Source: Octadecabacter antarcticus 307 (GTDB lineage Bacteria > Pseudomonadota > Alphaproteobacteria > Rhodobacterales > Rhodobacteraceae). Taken from it: a stretch of DNA of 64,000 bases. The notes below the pieces were generated by a model. The model made no database searches, was not told where the DNA came from, and was given only the letters and a program-made list of their open reading frames with translations. Shown piece after piece: positions 8,805 to 17,483 of this stretch (position 1 is the stretch's first letter; every line of letters begins with the position of its first letter). Made by a program: the position numbers and the translations under genes. The DNA lies in NCBI RefSeq assembly GCF_000155675.2, contig NC_020911.1, positions 1,044,501-1,108,500 of the forward strand, given 5' to 3'.

Positions 8805-9389
8805 GCTTTTAAGGCCTCCACTGCGCGGCGACGCGACGCCAGAAGGCCATGTTTCGGGGCGAAGAAAAACGCGAGAACGAACAGGGTGGTTTGCAGGCAA
8901 ATGATGACGCCACCCGTCGCGCGGTTGAGGAAATATGAAATGTAGGCGCCAAAGAAGCTGGAGAGGCTGCCAATTGCGACGGCGATGACCGGAGGGCGCG
9001 GGAAGCGGTCGGTCAGCAGGTAGGCCTTGGCACCCGGTGTGATGACCATAGCAATCACGAGGAACACACCAACGGTTTGCAGGGTGGCAACGCAGGCGGT
9101 TGACAGAAGCACAAAAAACATGAACCGCAGACGGTCGGGTCGCAGGCCGATTGAGCGGGCGTGATTTTCATCAAAGAACGCGACCATAAGATCTTTCCAT
9201 TTGGCCAAAAGCACCACGAGGCAGACAATCCCGATGATCACCAACTGGATCGTGTCGCTGGTTGAGAAACAGCATTGCGGCGGCGGCCAATCCACCGGAT
9301 AAAAACGCGCAAACGGCCCCGACCAATGCGGACACAAACATCGCGTTTAGCATGAACGTGTAGGTAAACGGTTCCAGCAGATAGGTCAT
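8801..9389 (-). pseudogene. sitC: Broken metal ABC permease (SitC type)
   Basis: The ATG at 9389 reads MTYLLEPFTYTFMLNAMFVS, the family start, but at the CAFLS motif (near residue 30) it jumps to the GGLAAAAMLF segment that lies much later in intact homologues. This shows an internal deletion between similar short sequences. A second loss and frameshift follows near 9260, after which another frame reads VLLAKWKDLMVAFFDENHA, QTVGVFLVIAMVITPGA and the C-terminus APKHGLLASRRRA. It cannot give an intact permease. It belongs to the same decayed operon as its neighbours. Confidence 0.85.
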
Positions 9390-9436
9390 TTAGGCTTTTT
9401 GCCCCCTACGTCCGATTGTGTGCGGGTCTCATCATT

Positions 9437-9847
9437 TTAAATCACGAACGGGCGTTCATCGTCGGTCAGAATGGTGACCTTGCGTTGATCGTCATCGTTG
9501 TGCAGATTATCGCCACCCGGAACGAAGTGGCGCAGCACGCCGCCGAACGCTGCCTTTGACCAGCACAGTCTGGTTGCAAAATTCCGGCACCGAGCCGAGG
9601 TTGCTGGTGGACACCAGCGTGGTGATGGCTTCTTCGGTTTGCACATCTACGCTGGTGCACGGTCTGGCCGAGGATGCTGATTTTCCCGCGCCGTTGACGC
9701 CGACAAGGGCGGCAATGGTGCCGCGCGGAATCGCAAAGCTCGTGTCCTTCAGGGCGGTTACGCCATTGCGATAGGTGACGGTAAGGCCGTCAGCATAAGG
9801 CCTGCTTGGTTCTTTGAGGTTTGGTGCGGCGCGGGGGGTAAATTCAC
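9437..9847 (-). pseudogene. sitB: Broken metal ABC transporter ATPase (SitB type)
   Basis: A GTG at 9847 overlaps the sitA stop and reads VNLPPAPHQTSKNQAGL. A frameshift then leads to GLTVTYRNGVTALKDTSFAI and a Walker A motif GVNGAGKS. Directly after this come short pieces of the C-terminal part: a GQTVHQ segment, VDVQTEEAI, then [18 protein letters not shown] and the C-terminus DDERPFVI, in shifted frames. The Q-loop, ABC signature and Walker B regions are deleted, so this is a dead remnant of about half the normal length. Confidence 0.85.
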
Positions 9848-10648
9848 TCGGTGAGGCCTTTGACGATTGTTTCGGTGGTGACCGCAACAGATCAAGGTAG
9901 GTCGGAACGGGTCCATCCTCGAGAGTGAGCGAATCCACATAAAGCACACCGCCGTAGGCCGCGCCAATTTCGCGCGCGACTTGCTCTGCGGGGTCGGTGT
10001 TTACGGTGCTTTCACAGAATACGGCGCAAACATTGTTTTCGCGCAGGGTGTCGATGACGCTGCGCACCTGTTGTGGCGTTCCGGTTTGATCGGCGTTCAT
10101 CGGCCAAAGATAGGCTTCTTTCAGGCCAAAATCACGTGCGAGATAACTGAACGCGCCTTCGCAGGTCACGAGCCAGCGTTTGCCGCGTAAATTTCTGCAT
10201 TTTCGGGGTCATTAAACGACATCGCCTCGCGGATACTGTGAATGTATATCAATGCGTTATCAAGCGACATTCACGCGTGGGGATTTGGCATGCCCTCATA
10301 GCTGCCGGTGCGGATGGACATCGTTTCAATGGTCCCGGAGATCGTGACGGATGGGTTGGGGCCAAGGTCGTCGATGAATTGTTCGAACCACAGTTCCAAA
10401 TTCATGCCATTCCACAGGATCTGGTCCGCACCAGAGGCACGCACCAGATCGCGCGGCGTCGGTTGGTAGCCATGGATTTCAGCGCCAGTACGGGTGATGG
10501 ATTCAACCACCGCTGCGTCGCCAGCGACGTTGCGGGCCATGTCCGCGATGGTGGTGAAGGTTGTGACAACTTTGAAATCATCGGCGAATGCTGGTGTCGT
10601 TAGTAGGGCGGCTAGGGTGGCAATCGTCGTCTTTGTGGCGAACGTCAT
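9844..10648 (-). pseudogene. sitA: Broken metal-binding ABC substrate protein (SitA type)
   Basis: The ATG at 10648 gives a signal peptide (TIATLAALLTTPAFA) and FKVVTTFTTIADMARNVAGD, a periplasmic Mn/Fe/Zn-binding protein start. At PNPHA the next codon, Trp in homologues, is TGA (10271-10273). The frame continues with MSLDNALIY, then joins the far C-terminal piece (RWLVTCEGAFSYLARDFG, YGGVLYVDSLTLEDGPVPTY) without the central part, so a deletion is also present. A one-base loss near 9870 shifts the last residues. At least three independent lesions are visible. Confidence 0.88.
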
Positions 10649-10758
10649 CAAAATTATTTCTGTGGTTACTCTGTGATTAAGGGGCAACCATGATTCAGGG
10701 GACCACCGAATGGAAATGAATAAAAATGAGAGCCATCCGCAAGAGGGGCTGTAAACCC

Positions 10759-11994
10759 TTAGAAGCTTCCAGCATTGCGATACCAACGCACGATCGCAGC
10801 GCGGTCGCTTTCAGACATCGCCGTGACGTTGGCAGGGGGCATTGCGTGGCTGACGCCCGACTGGATGTAGATCGCGCGTGCGTTGCGGGCGATGTCGGCG
10901 GGCGTATCAAGGAGCACGCCGCGCGGGGCCCAAAGGAGGCTGTCAGAGTAGGACGGTTCGCGCCCATGACACATTGAACAGCGACCCATGACCACGTCGT
11001 GCGCTTCGTCAAACCCGTCAGCCAATGCAAATCTCTCCTCGTAGGATGTCATGCCGCGCGCTTCGGCTTGCTCAAACGTGCCCCACATATTTGCCGTGGA
11101 CAGCCAAGCGATGATGATGAACAGCAGCACGGTGACGGCCCAAGTCCAATGCGGCCCTTTGCCAGTCGAATGCATGGTGTTGAAATAGTGCCGGATCGTG
11201 ACACCAGTGAGAAAGACTAACGATGCGATGATCCACGAGTATTGCGTCGCGAAGGCCAGTGGGTAGTGATTGGACAGCATCAGGAAGATCACTGGCAGCG
11301 TGAGGTAGTTGTTGTGCGTGCTGCGCAGCTTGGCGATCTTGCCGTATTTCGGGTCAGGCGCGCGACCTTCTTGCAGGTCCTTTACCACGATGCGCTGGTT
11401 TGGCATGATGATGAAGAACACATTGGCTGTCATAATTGTTGCCGTGAACGCACCAAGGTGTAGCATTGCTGCGCGGCCAGTGAAGACCTGATGGTAGCCG
11501 TAAGACATGATCACGAGGATCACAAACAACAGCAACATCAACGCTGTCGGATTGTTGCCCAGCTCGGACTTGCACAGGAAATCGTACAGCAGCCAGCCGA
11601 CCGTCAGCGACAGTGCCGAAATTGCGATACCTTGCCATAGTGCGAGGTCCGCCTTGGCGGCGTCAATTAGGTACAATTCGCCGCCGACCCAATAGACAAT
11701 CATCAACAGGGCAGCACCGGACAGCCATGTCCAGTAGCTTTGCCATTTATGCCATGTCAGGTGTTCGGGCAGGCGCGCAGGGGCTACGAGGTATTTGGTC
11801 GTGTGGTAAAATCCGCCGCCGTGGACTTCCCATTCTTCACCAGCGGCACCCTCGGGCAGATCGTCGGCTTTGCGCAACATCAGGTCGAGCGCGATGAAAT
11901 AGAACGACGCCCCAATCCATGCCATTGCTGTGATGACGTGCAACCAGCGGACCGCAAAAGCGAACCATTCCCAAAGAATTACTGCATCAAACAT
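10759..11994 (-). CDS. puuD: Membrane urate oxidase PuuD with cytochrome c domain
   Basis: 411 residues. The N-terminal 300 residues hold about eight transmembrane helices, starting FAVRWLHVITAMAWIGASF, with conserved histidines such as those in RLPEHLTWHKWQSY and YGYHQVF. The C-terminal 100 residues are a cytochrome c domain with CSMCH near residue 344. This is the PuuD architecture: urate is oxidised to 5-hydroxyisourate and electrons pass to the heme domain instead of making peroxide. It is divergent from the LysR gene and next to UraH and PuuE-UraD, which carry out the following steps. Confidence 0.9.
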   Translation of the reverse strand: MFDAVILWEWFAFAVRWLHVITAMAWIGASFYFIALDLMLRKADDLPEGAAGEEWEVHGGGFYHTTKYLVAPARLPEHLTWHKWQSYWTWLSGAALLMIVYWVGGELYLIDAAKADLALWQGIAISALSLTVGWLLYDFLCKSELGNNPTALMLLLFVILVIMSYGYHQVFTGRAAMLHLGAFTATIMTANVFFIIMPNQRIVVKDLQEGRAPDPKYGKIAKLRSTHNNYLTLPVIFLMLSNHYPLAFATQYSWIIASLVFLTGVTIRHYFNTMHSTGKGPHWTWAVTVLLFIIIAWLSTANMWGTFEQAEARGMTSYEERFALADGFDEAHDVVMGRCSMCHGREPSYSDSLLWAPRGVLLDTPADIARNARAIYIQSGVSHAMPPANVTAMSESDRAAIVRWYRNAGSF

Positions 11995-12099
11995 GGCGAG
12001 TCCTCGTTTTATGTCCCATCGATTTTGTTCAACCTATCCTTGGCCGCTTTATTTTGCTATTCCCCTGTAACGCGTCGCTCTATCAAGAAATGCAGAACA

Positions 12100-13032
12100 A
12101 TGTCCTATCTCGATAATATTAGAACTTTTGTGCGGGTTTACGAACTTGGCAGCATGTCCGCCGCAGGGCGCGATCTGCGCATTTCGCCTGCAGTGACGTC
12201 GTCGCGGATTTCATCGCTTGAGGAACATTTGAATGTGCGGCTGTTCCAGCGCACCACGCGCAGCCTGACAGCAACCGAACAGGGCCGCGCGTTTTACACT
12301 GGTGCGGTGGCGGTGCTTGAAGCGGTGGATACCGCCGAAGGGCAGGTGGCGGGCATAACCGATAACCCGAAGGGGTCGCTTTATGTGGCGGCACCTTTGG
12401 GGGTGGGACGGCGGCTGATCGCGCCCTTGGTGCCTAACTTTGTACGGGACTATCCGCTGATTGATATTCGCTTGCGGCTGACGGATCGAACGGTTGATCT
12501 GACGACGGAGGGTCTAGACATTTCGTTTTTCCTCGGCGAACCGGCGGATAGTAATCTGCGCATCAAACCGATCGTGCATTGTGACCGTGTGCTGGTGGCT
12601 GCACCCAAATATATTGCCCAACGCGGCAATCCGGTGGACGGTGCCGCGTTGGTGAAAGACGCACACAACTGCCTGAACCTGCGCTATCCCGGGGCCCCAG
12701 AATTTCAGTGGCGTTTACAGACGTCGGATGGGCCACAGCGGTTTCGTGTCGCGGGTCGGTATGAATGTGACGACGGCGATGTGTTGACGGAATGGGCGCT
12801 GGCAGGCGAGGGCATCGCGCTAAAACCGGTGTTCGAAGTGGCGGGACATTTGAACGCAGGCAGGTTGGTTCCCGTCGCGACAAAAAACCCGCCGATGCCA
12901 ATCCAGATGGCCTGTCTCTATACGCACCGCCGTCGCCAAGACCCGAAAACGCGCCTGTTCATGGAATACATGACCACGCGGATCGGGGCTTCGATGAACG
13001 CCGCGCAACAAAGTGTTCAGCTGCCGCGATAG
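12100..13032 (+). CDS. LysR-family regulator of the ureide genes
   Basis: 310 residues from the ATG giving MSYLDNIRTFVRVYELGSMS. Residues 1-60 form the LysR winged helix-turn-helix (AAGRDLRISPAVTSSRISSL); the rest is a type 2 periplasmic-binding-like effector domain. A much longer frame is open upstream, but it overlaps puuD in antisense and lacks the family start. It is divergent from puuD with a 105-bp gap and its 3' end overlaps uraH by 16 bp tail to tail. Control of the purine genes on both sides by a ureide or urate signal is an inference. Confidence 0.85.
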   Translation: MSYLDNIRTFVRVYELGSMSAAGRDLRISPAVTSSRISSLEEHLNVRLFQRTTRSLTATEQGRAFYTGAVAVLEAVDTAEGQVAGITDNPKGSLYVAAPLGVGRRLIAPLVPNFVRDYPLIDIRLRLTDRTVDLTTEGLDISFFLGEPADSNLRIKPIVHCDRVLVAAPKYIAQRGNPVDGAALVKDAHNCLNLRYPGAPEFQWRLQTSDGPQRFRVAGRYECDDGDVLTEWALAGEGIALKPVFEVAGHLNAGRLVPVATKNPPMPIQMACLYTHRRRQDPKTRLFMEYMTTRIGASMNAAQQSVQLPR

Positions 13033-13370
13033 GTCGAATACCCGTAGGGCGAAAGCAGCAGGGGCACGTGATAGTGGGCAGACCCATCGTCCATGCCAAA
13101 GCGCAGCGGAATCTCGTCGAGGAATTTTATGTCGCCGTGCGCTTGATTGTTGGCTTCAAGGTAATCGCCGCAAAAAAACACCAACTCGTATTTGCCAGTT
13201 TTGAAATCGCCCGCAGGCAGGATCGGGCTGTCGGTCCGGCCATCATCGTTGGTGATGGTTTCGGCGATTAGGGTTCGGTCGCCTTCAAGATTATACAGCG
13301 CGATTTTGATGCCTTTTGCGGGCATGCCGCGGGCCGTGTCGAGGACGTGGGTGGTAAAATATCCGGACAT
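13017..13370 (-). CDS. uraH: 5-hydroxyisourate hydrolase
   Basis: 117 residues, the usual size of a transthyretin-related HIU hydrolase. The active-site His is in TTHVLDTARGMPA (residues 6-18), the second His in the AHYHVPLLLSPYGY segment, and the C-terminus is the family hallmark YRGS. It hydrolyses 5-hydroxyisourate, the PuuD product, to OHCU in the cytoplasm or periplasm; no signal peptide is seen. It is divergent from puuE-uraD over a 145-bp gap that probably holds both promoters. Confidence 0.93.
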   Translation of the reverse strand: MSGYFTTHVLDTARGMPAKGIKIALYNLEGDRTLIAETITNDDGRTDSPILPAGDFKTGKYELVFFCGDYLEANNQAHGDIKFLDEIPLRFGMDDGSAHYHVPLLLSPYGYSTYRGS

Positions 13371-13430
13371 ATAAGGTCTCCTTTTTCAGCATCTTATCTG
13401 CGGGGTGCACGGTCACAAGGCAAACACGGC

Positions 13431-13496
13431 TAATGAGACAGTCTTTCAAGAATTCACAGTAAATGCCCTGCGACATTATAGATTAGTGTCTCGTTA
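13431..13496. promoter_or_regulatory. Inverted repeat in the uraH / puuE-uraD promoter gap
   Basis: TAATGAGACA (13431-13440) and TGTCTCGTTA (13487-13496) are inverted copies matching at 9 of 10 positions, centred between the two divergent genes. They could be the two halves of a looped operator for the nearby LysR protein. This is a sequence observation only. Confidence 0.4.
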
Positions 13497-13515
13497 ACAA
13501 AAAAATAGGACTGAA

Positions 13516-14934
13516 ATGACCAAAACGACAGGATACCCTCGCGATTTGACCGGTTACGGCGCTACGCCACCGAACGCCAATTGGCCAGGTGATGCACGCA
13601 TTGCTGTGCAAATAGTCCTTAATTATGAAGAGGGTGGTGAGAATAACATCCTCCATGGGGATGCCGCATCAGAGGCATTTTTGTCCGAGATCGTCGGTGC
13701 TGCGGCGTGGCCTGATCAGCGTCATGCAAACATGGAATCAATCTATGAATACGGCGCGCGGGCTGGATTTTGGCGTTTGCACCGAATGTTGAATCAACTT
13801 CCGGTGACAGTTTACGGCGTGGCCAGCGCCTTGGCGCGATCCCCCGAACAGGTCAAAGCCATGCTTGAGGCTGGATGGGAAATTGCGTCGCACGGTCTGA
13901 AATGGGTTGAGCATAAAGATATGCCTGCAGATGAAGAGCGGGCGCAGATCGCCGAAGCGGTCCGGTTGCACACAGAGGTCGTGGGGTCGCGTCCGCGTGG
14001 TTGGTACACAGGGCGATCTAGCGAGAATACGATCCGTCTGGCGGCTGAAGAGGGCGGTTTCAAATACATCGCAGACAGCTACGCCGATGACGTGCCGTAC
14101 TGGTTGGAGTTCGGTGATCGCGATCAATTGATCGTGCCCTACACGCTGGATTGTAACGACATGCGGTTCGCGACGCCGCAGGGGTTTAATTCCGGCACGC
14201 AGTTCTTTGACTATCTTAAGGCGACGTTTGATGTGCTGTACGCTGAGGGTGCCCAAGGTCAGGCAAAAATGATGTCGTTGGGTCTGCATTGCCGTCTGGT
14301 TGGGCGTCCGGGCCGTGCACGGGCTTTACAGGACTTTATTGATTATGCGGGCGGCCACGACCGAGTTTGGTTCGCCACCCGCGAAGAAATCGCAGATCAT
14401 TGGGCGGCGCAGAACCCGCACACCCGTCGCGCGCGCCCGTCGCAGATGAGCCATGGCGATTTTGTCACCGCATTTGGTGGCATATTTGAGCATTCTGCAT
14501 GGATTGCGGATCGGGCCTACGCGCTGGGTCTTGGCCCGACGCACGACACGGCCACGGGCGTACATTCTGCGCTGTGCCGGATGTTTCGGTCCGCCAGCTA
14601 CGCTGAACGCCTTGGCGTTTTGACCTCGCACCCTGATTTGGCGGGTAAATTGGCGGCGGCGGGTACGCTGACGGCTGAAAGCACGTCAGAACAGGCGGGC
14701 GCTGGGCTAGATTCATTGACGGATGATGAGCGGACGATGTTCCAAGGCCTCAACACGCAATACGTCGAAAAACACGGATTTCCGTTCATTATCGCGGTGC
14801 GTGACAACACCAAGGTCAGCATCATGGCCGCGTTTCAAACCCGCATTGATCACGACACCGAGGTCGAATTTGCAACGGCCTGTCGTCAGGTTGAACGCAT
14901 CGGCGAATTTCGCTTGATGGATCATTTCGGATGA
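13516..14934 (+). CDS. puuE: Fused allantoinase PuuE / OHCU decarboxylase UraD
   Basis: 472 residues. Residues 1-305 are a polysaccharide-deacetylase-fold, metal-independent allantoinase (PuuE): LNYEEGGENNILHGD, then GWEIASHGLKW and RPRGWYTGRSSENT. Residues 310-472 are an OHCU decarboxylase: FEHSAWIADRAY with the catalytic His, LTSHPDLAGKL, and KHGFPFIIAVR. The fusion carries out two consecutive-pathway steps, OHCU to S-allantoin and allantoin to allantoate. It overlaps allA by four bases (ATGA), so the two are translationally coupled. Confidence 0.93.
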   Translation: MTKTTGYPRDLTGYGATPPNANWPGDARIAVQIVLNYEEGGENNILHGDAASEAFLSEIVGAAAWPDQRHANMESIYEYGARAGFWRLHRMLNQLPVTVYGVASALARSPEQVKAMLEAGWEIASHGLKWVEHKDMPADEERAQIAEAVRLHTEVVGSRPRGWYTGRSSENTIRLAAEEGGFKYIADSYADDVPYWLEFGDRDQLIVPYTLDCNDMRFATPQGFNSGTQFFDYLKATFDVLYAEGAQGQAKMMSLGLHCRLVGRPGRARALQDFIDYAGGHDRVWFATREEIADHWAAQNPHTRRARPSQMSHGDFVTAFGGIFEHSAWIADRAYALGLGPTHDTATGVHSALCRMFRSASYAERLGVLTSHPDLAGKLAAAGTLTAESTSEQAGAGLDSLTDDERTMFQGLNTQYVEKHGFPFIIAVRDNTKVSIMAAFQTRIDHDTEVEFATACRQVERIGEFRLMDHFG

Positions 14935-15416
14935 CTCGGATTGTTCCTGAACCCCTCACGGGGGGCGCCTTTGCCCCGTTCGGCGATGTGATTGAGTGTG
15001 CGGGCGCGGCAGACAAGATCATCAACCAAGGACAGTGTCAGCGGTTTCATGACCGCGCGGGGATGGATTTTAGCGACGGGCAGGCGGGCATTAGCCTGTT
15101 TAACGCAACACCGCGTAGTTTTCCGTACACACTGGATATGATGGAACGCCATCCCGACGGCAGCCAAGCATTCATCCCGATGACCCAAGCTGCGTTTCTG
15201 GTGATCGTGGCGTTAGACGACGATGGCAAACCAAGTGCGCCACGCGCTTTCGTCACCAAATCCGGACAGGCGATCAATTATCACCGCAACATCTGGCACG
15301 GGGTTTGTGTACCACTGCATGCCCCGGGTCTTTTTGCCGTTGTCGACCGCATTGGCGGGTCCGGCGACAATCTTCAAGAACACTGGTTCGACGACCCATT
15401 CACAGTCGAACCGTAA
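14931..15416 (+). CDS. allA: Ureidoglycolate lyase
   Basis: 161 residues, typical of AllA. Recognisable parts are the start VPEPLTGGAFAPFGDVIE, the cupin strands with SLFNATPRSFPY and MERHPDGSQAFIPM, and NYHRNIWHGVCVPL near residue 115. The enzyme splits ureidoglycolate to glyoxylate and urea in the cytoplasm. It overlaps the PuuE-UraD fusion by four bases and is followed 50 bp later by the permease. Its glyoxylate product is the substrate of the bhc genes downstream. Confidence 0.93.
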   Translation: MTRIVPEPLTGGAFAPFGDVIECAGAADKIINQGQCQRFHDRAGMDFSDGQAGISLFNATPRSFPYTLDMMERHPDGSQAFIPMTQAAFLVIVALDDDGKPSAPRAFVTKSGQAINYHRNIWHGVCVPLHAPGLFAVVDRIGGSGDNLQEHWFDDPFTVEP

Positions 15417-15465
15417 ACCAAGCCCGCACAAGACGGGTTCAACTAAGAAACTAGCTAAGGGAACA

Positions 15466-16887
15466 ATGACAATGACAGATTCTTCAATCGGGACACCGGA
15501 ACAGCTCCGCGATCCCAATTACACCCCCCCGCTTGCGAAAGCGATTCCACTGGGCATCCAGCACGTGCTGGCGATGTTCGTTTCAAACGTAACCCCTGCG
15601 ATCATCATTGCGAGCGCTGCGGGCATTGCGTTTGGCCCGGGTGCTGATCCAGAAGCACGCATTTACCTGATCCAAATGGCAATGATGTTTGCTGGCGTTG
15701 CGACGCTGATCCAGACCATCGGCATAGGCCCAGTTGGTGCCAAACTGCCAATCGTTCAGGGCACATCCTTTGCATTCTTGCCCGTTATGATCCCCGCGAT
15801 GATCGGTGCAGGGACGGCTGGTCTTGCTGGTTTGATGACAGGTGTTGTCATTGGTGGCTTGTTCCACGCATTCCTTGGTCTGTTTGTCGGTCGCATTCGC
15901 TTTGCGTTGCCACCTTTGATCACTGGCCTGATCGTTCTGATGATCGGTCTTGCGCTGATCAAGGTCGGTATTGAATACGCGGCTGGTGGTGCAGGTGATT
16001 TTAACCGTGGCCAGGAAACATGGGGCGGCTTGTCCAACTGGTTCCAAGCGGGTGTGGTTTTGTTCGTCACTTTAGGCCTTAAGTTTTTCACGCGCGGTAT
16101 GCTTTCTGTGTCGGCTGTGTTGCTGGGTCTGATTGCGGGTTACATCGTGGCCTACCTGATGGGCGACGTGAACCTCTCGGGTATTGGAGATGCGGCTGCA
16201 TTTGCTCTGCCAGAGCCGTTCAAGTTTGGTTTTGCAATCAACTGGGCGATCATCATCGGCATGTGCTTGATGGCGTTTATCTCTGCGATTGAAACGGTTG
16301 GCGACGTGTCTGGTATCACCAAAGGTGGCGCAGGTCGCGAAGCAACGGACGAAGAAGTGACCGGTGCTACATACGCTGACGGTCTGGGTTCGGCGATTGC
16401 GGGCGTGTTTGGGTCATTGCCAAACACATCGTTCAGCCAAAACGTTGGCCTGATTGCAATGACGGGCGTTATGTCACGCCACGTTGTGACAATCGGTGCG
16501 ATCTTCCTGATCGCGTGTGGTCTGGTTCCAAAGGTAGGCGCGGTCATCAACACGATCCCGATCCAAGTTCTGGGTGGTGGCGTGATTGTCATGTTTGGCA
16601 TGGTAGCAGCTGCGGGTGCATCGATGCTTTCGGATGTTAAGTGGAACAGCCGTAACATGGTGATCTTCGCGACGGCACTGTCTGTTGGTCTTGGCCTACA
16701 GCAGGTCCCAGATGCGATGGTCTTTTTGGGCGACACAGCGCGTATCTTGCTGACATCGGGCCTTTTGCCAGCCGCGTTCATTGCGATTGTGCTGAACCTG
16801 ATTTTGCCAGAGCACTTTGGCGATGAAGCGGACGACGAAGTGTCGGGTGCTATGAAAGGCATCAAGGAAAACTCGCGCAAGGCGTAA
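15466..16887 (+). CDS. NCS2-family purine/pyrimidine permease
   Basis: 473 residues with about 12-14 transmembrane helices and the nucleobase:cation symporter 2 features: LGIQHVLAMFVSNVTPAI near the start, PIVQGTSFAF around residue 100, and AFISAIETVGDVSGIT followed later by NTSFSQNVGLIAMTGV. The family takes up xanthine, urate or uracil with protons; the gene context points to urate or xanthine. Two in-frame ATGs lie six bases apart (15466 and 15472); the AAGGGA box at 15457-15462 is better spaced for the second. A terminator hairpin follows. Confidence 0.88.
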   Translation: MTMTDSSIGTPEQLRDPNYTPPLAKAIPLGIQHVLAMFVSNVTPAIIIASAAGIAFGPGADPEARIYLIQMAMMFAGVATLIQTIGIGPVGAKLPIVQGTSFAFLPVMIPAMIGAGTAGLAGLMTGVVIGGLFHAFLGLFVGRIRFALPPLITGLIVLMIGLALIKVGIEYAAGGAGDFNRGQETWGGLSNWFQAGVVLFVTLGLKFFTRGMLSVSAVLLGLIAGYIVAYLMGDVNLSGIGDAAAFALPEPFKFGFAINWAIIIGMCLMAFISAIETVGDVSGITKGGAGREATDEEVTGATYADGLGSAIAGVFGSLPNTSFSQNVGLIAMTGVMSRHVVTIGAIFLIACGLVPKVGAVINTIPIQVLGGGVIVMFGMVAAAGASMLSDVKWNSRNMVIFATALSVGLGLQQVPDAMVFLGDTARILLTSGLLPAAFIAIVLNLILPEHFGDEADDEVSGAMKGIKENSRKA

Positions 16888-16910
16888 CGCCACTGGCGAC
16901 TAAGTCTTAA

Positions 16911-16942
16911 GGGTCCTCGCAGTGATGCGGGGGCTCTTTTTC
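16911..16942 (+). terminator. Rho-independent terminator after the permease
   Basis: An 11-bp stem with some G-T pairs (GGGTCCTCGCA / TGCGGGGGCTC) and a GTGA loop, followed by TTTTT. It lies 23 bp after the permease stop and ends the puuE-allA-permease transcript. Confidence 0.75.
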
Positions 16943-16984
16943 TTTGTGGTTGTGCGCTTGGCCCCGCCCTGTAGGGTCAGGGGT

Positions 16985-17410
16985 ATGGGATCAAAACACA
17001 CCGGACAATGCCTTTGCGGTCAAGTTTCCTACATCGCCGATGGCCCACCCAGTATCGTGGCGCAATGTCATTGCGAAGAATGCCGCCGCCTTAGCGGAAC
17101 AGGCCATACTGTGGGCGCGATGTTTAAAGCGGACCTTGTTGCGATCAGCGGGGATGTACGCACATTCCAATATACCTCTGCCAAGGGGTCTCAGGTCAGA
17201 AAGGCCTTTTGCGGCACATGCGGCAGCCCCGTCTTTGGCACCAACACGCAAACCCCCGATCACATGACGCTGACCCTCGGCACCATGAACGACACGGATG
17301 GTCTGGCCGTAGAGGCCGTGATCTTTGCGCGAGATCATGTGCGTTGGGACGATCTTGGCCCAGACGTCGTCCGCTTTGGGACCCAGCCAGATTGGACGCC
17401 GGACAGTTAA
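16985..17410 (+). CDS. GFA/CENP-V-like zinc protein
   Basis: 141 residues from ATG giving MGSKHTGQCLCGQVSYIADG. It carries the zinc-binding motifs of the glutathione-dependent formaldehyde-activating enzyme fold: CLCG near residue 10, CHCEECRR near 33, and CGTCGSPVFG near 79. Members mostly have no proven reaction, so only the fold is called. It is placed alone between two terminators and does not obviously belong to the purine or bhc operons. Confidence 0.85.
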   Translation: MGSKHTGQCLCGQVSYIADGPPSIVAQCHCEECRRLSGTGHTVGAMFKADLVAISGDVRTFQYTSAKGSQVRKAFCGTCGSPVFGTNTQTPDHMTLTLGTMNDTDGLAVEAVIFARDHVRWDDLGPDVVRFGTQPDWTPDS

Positions 17411-17428
17411 CCCGTATCAAAAAATCAA

Positions 17429-17458
17429 AATGCCACGCAGGTTCCCCACCGTGGCATT
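17429..17458. terminator. Bidirectional terminator between GFA gene and bhcD
   Basis: A perfect 9-bp inverted repeat AATGCCACG / CGTGGCATT around a 12-base loop. On the minus strand it is followed by a T-rich run (TTTTGATTTTTT), suited to end the bhc operon; on the plus strand it follows the GFA gene. Confidence 0.75.
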
Positions 17459-17483
17459 CTAATCTGTCGCGTGGCTGTTTTGA

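Noticed and set aside
11740..12099. Extended N-terminus of the LysR gene
   Set aside because: It would overlap puuD in antisense; the canonical LysR start is at 12100.
15756..16880. Minus-strand frames of up to 242 codons opposite the permease
   Set aside because: Composition is that of an antisense shadow of membrane helices (rich in Ile, Pro and Thr); no family features.
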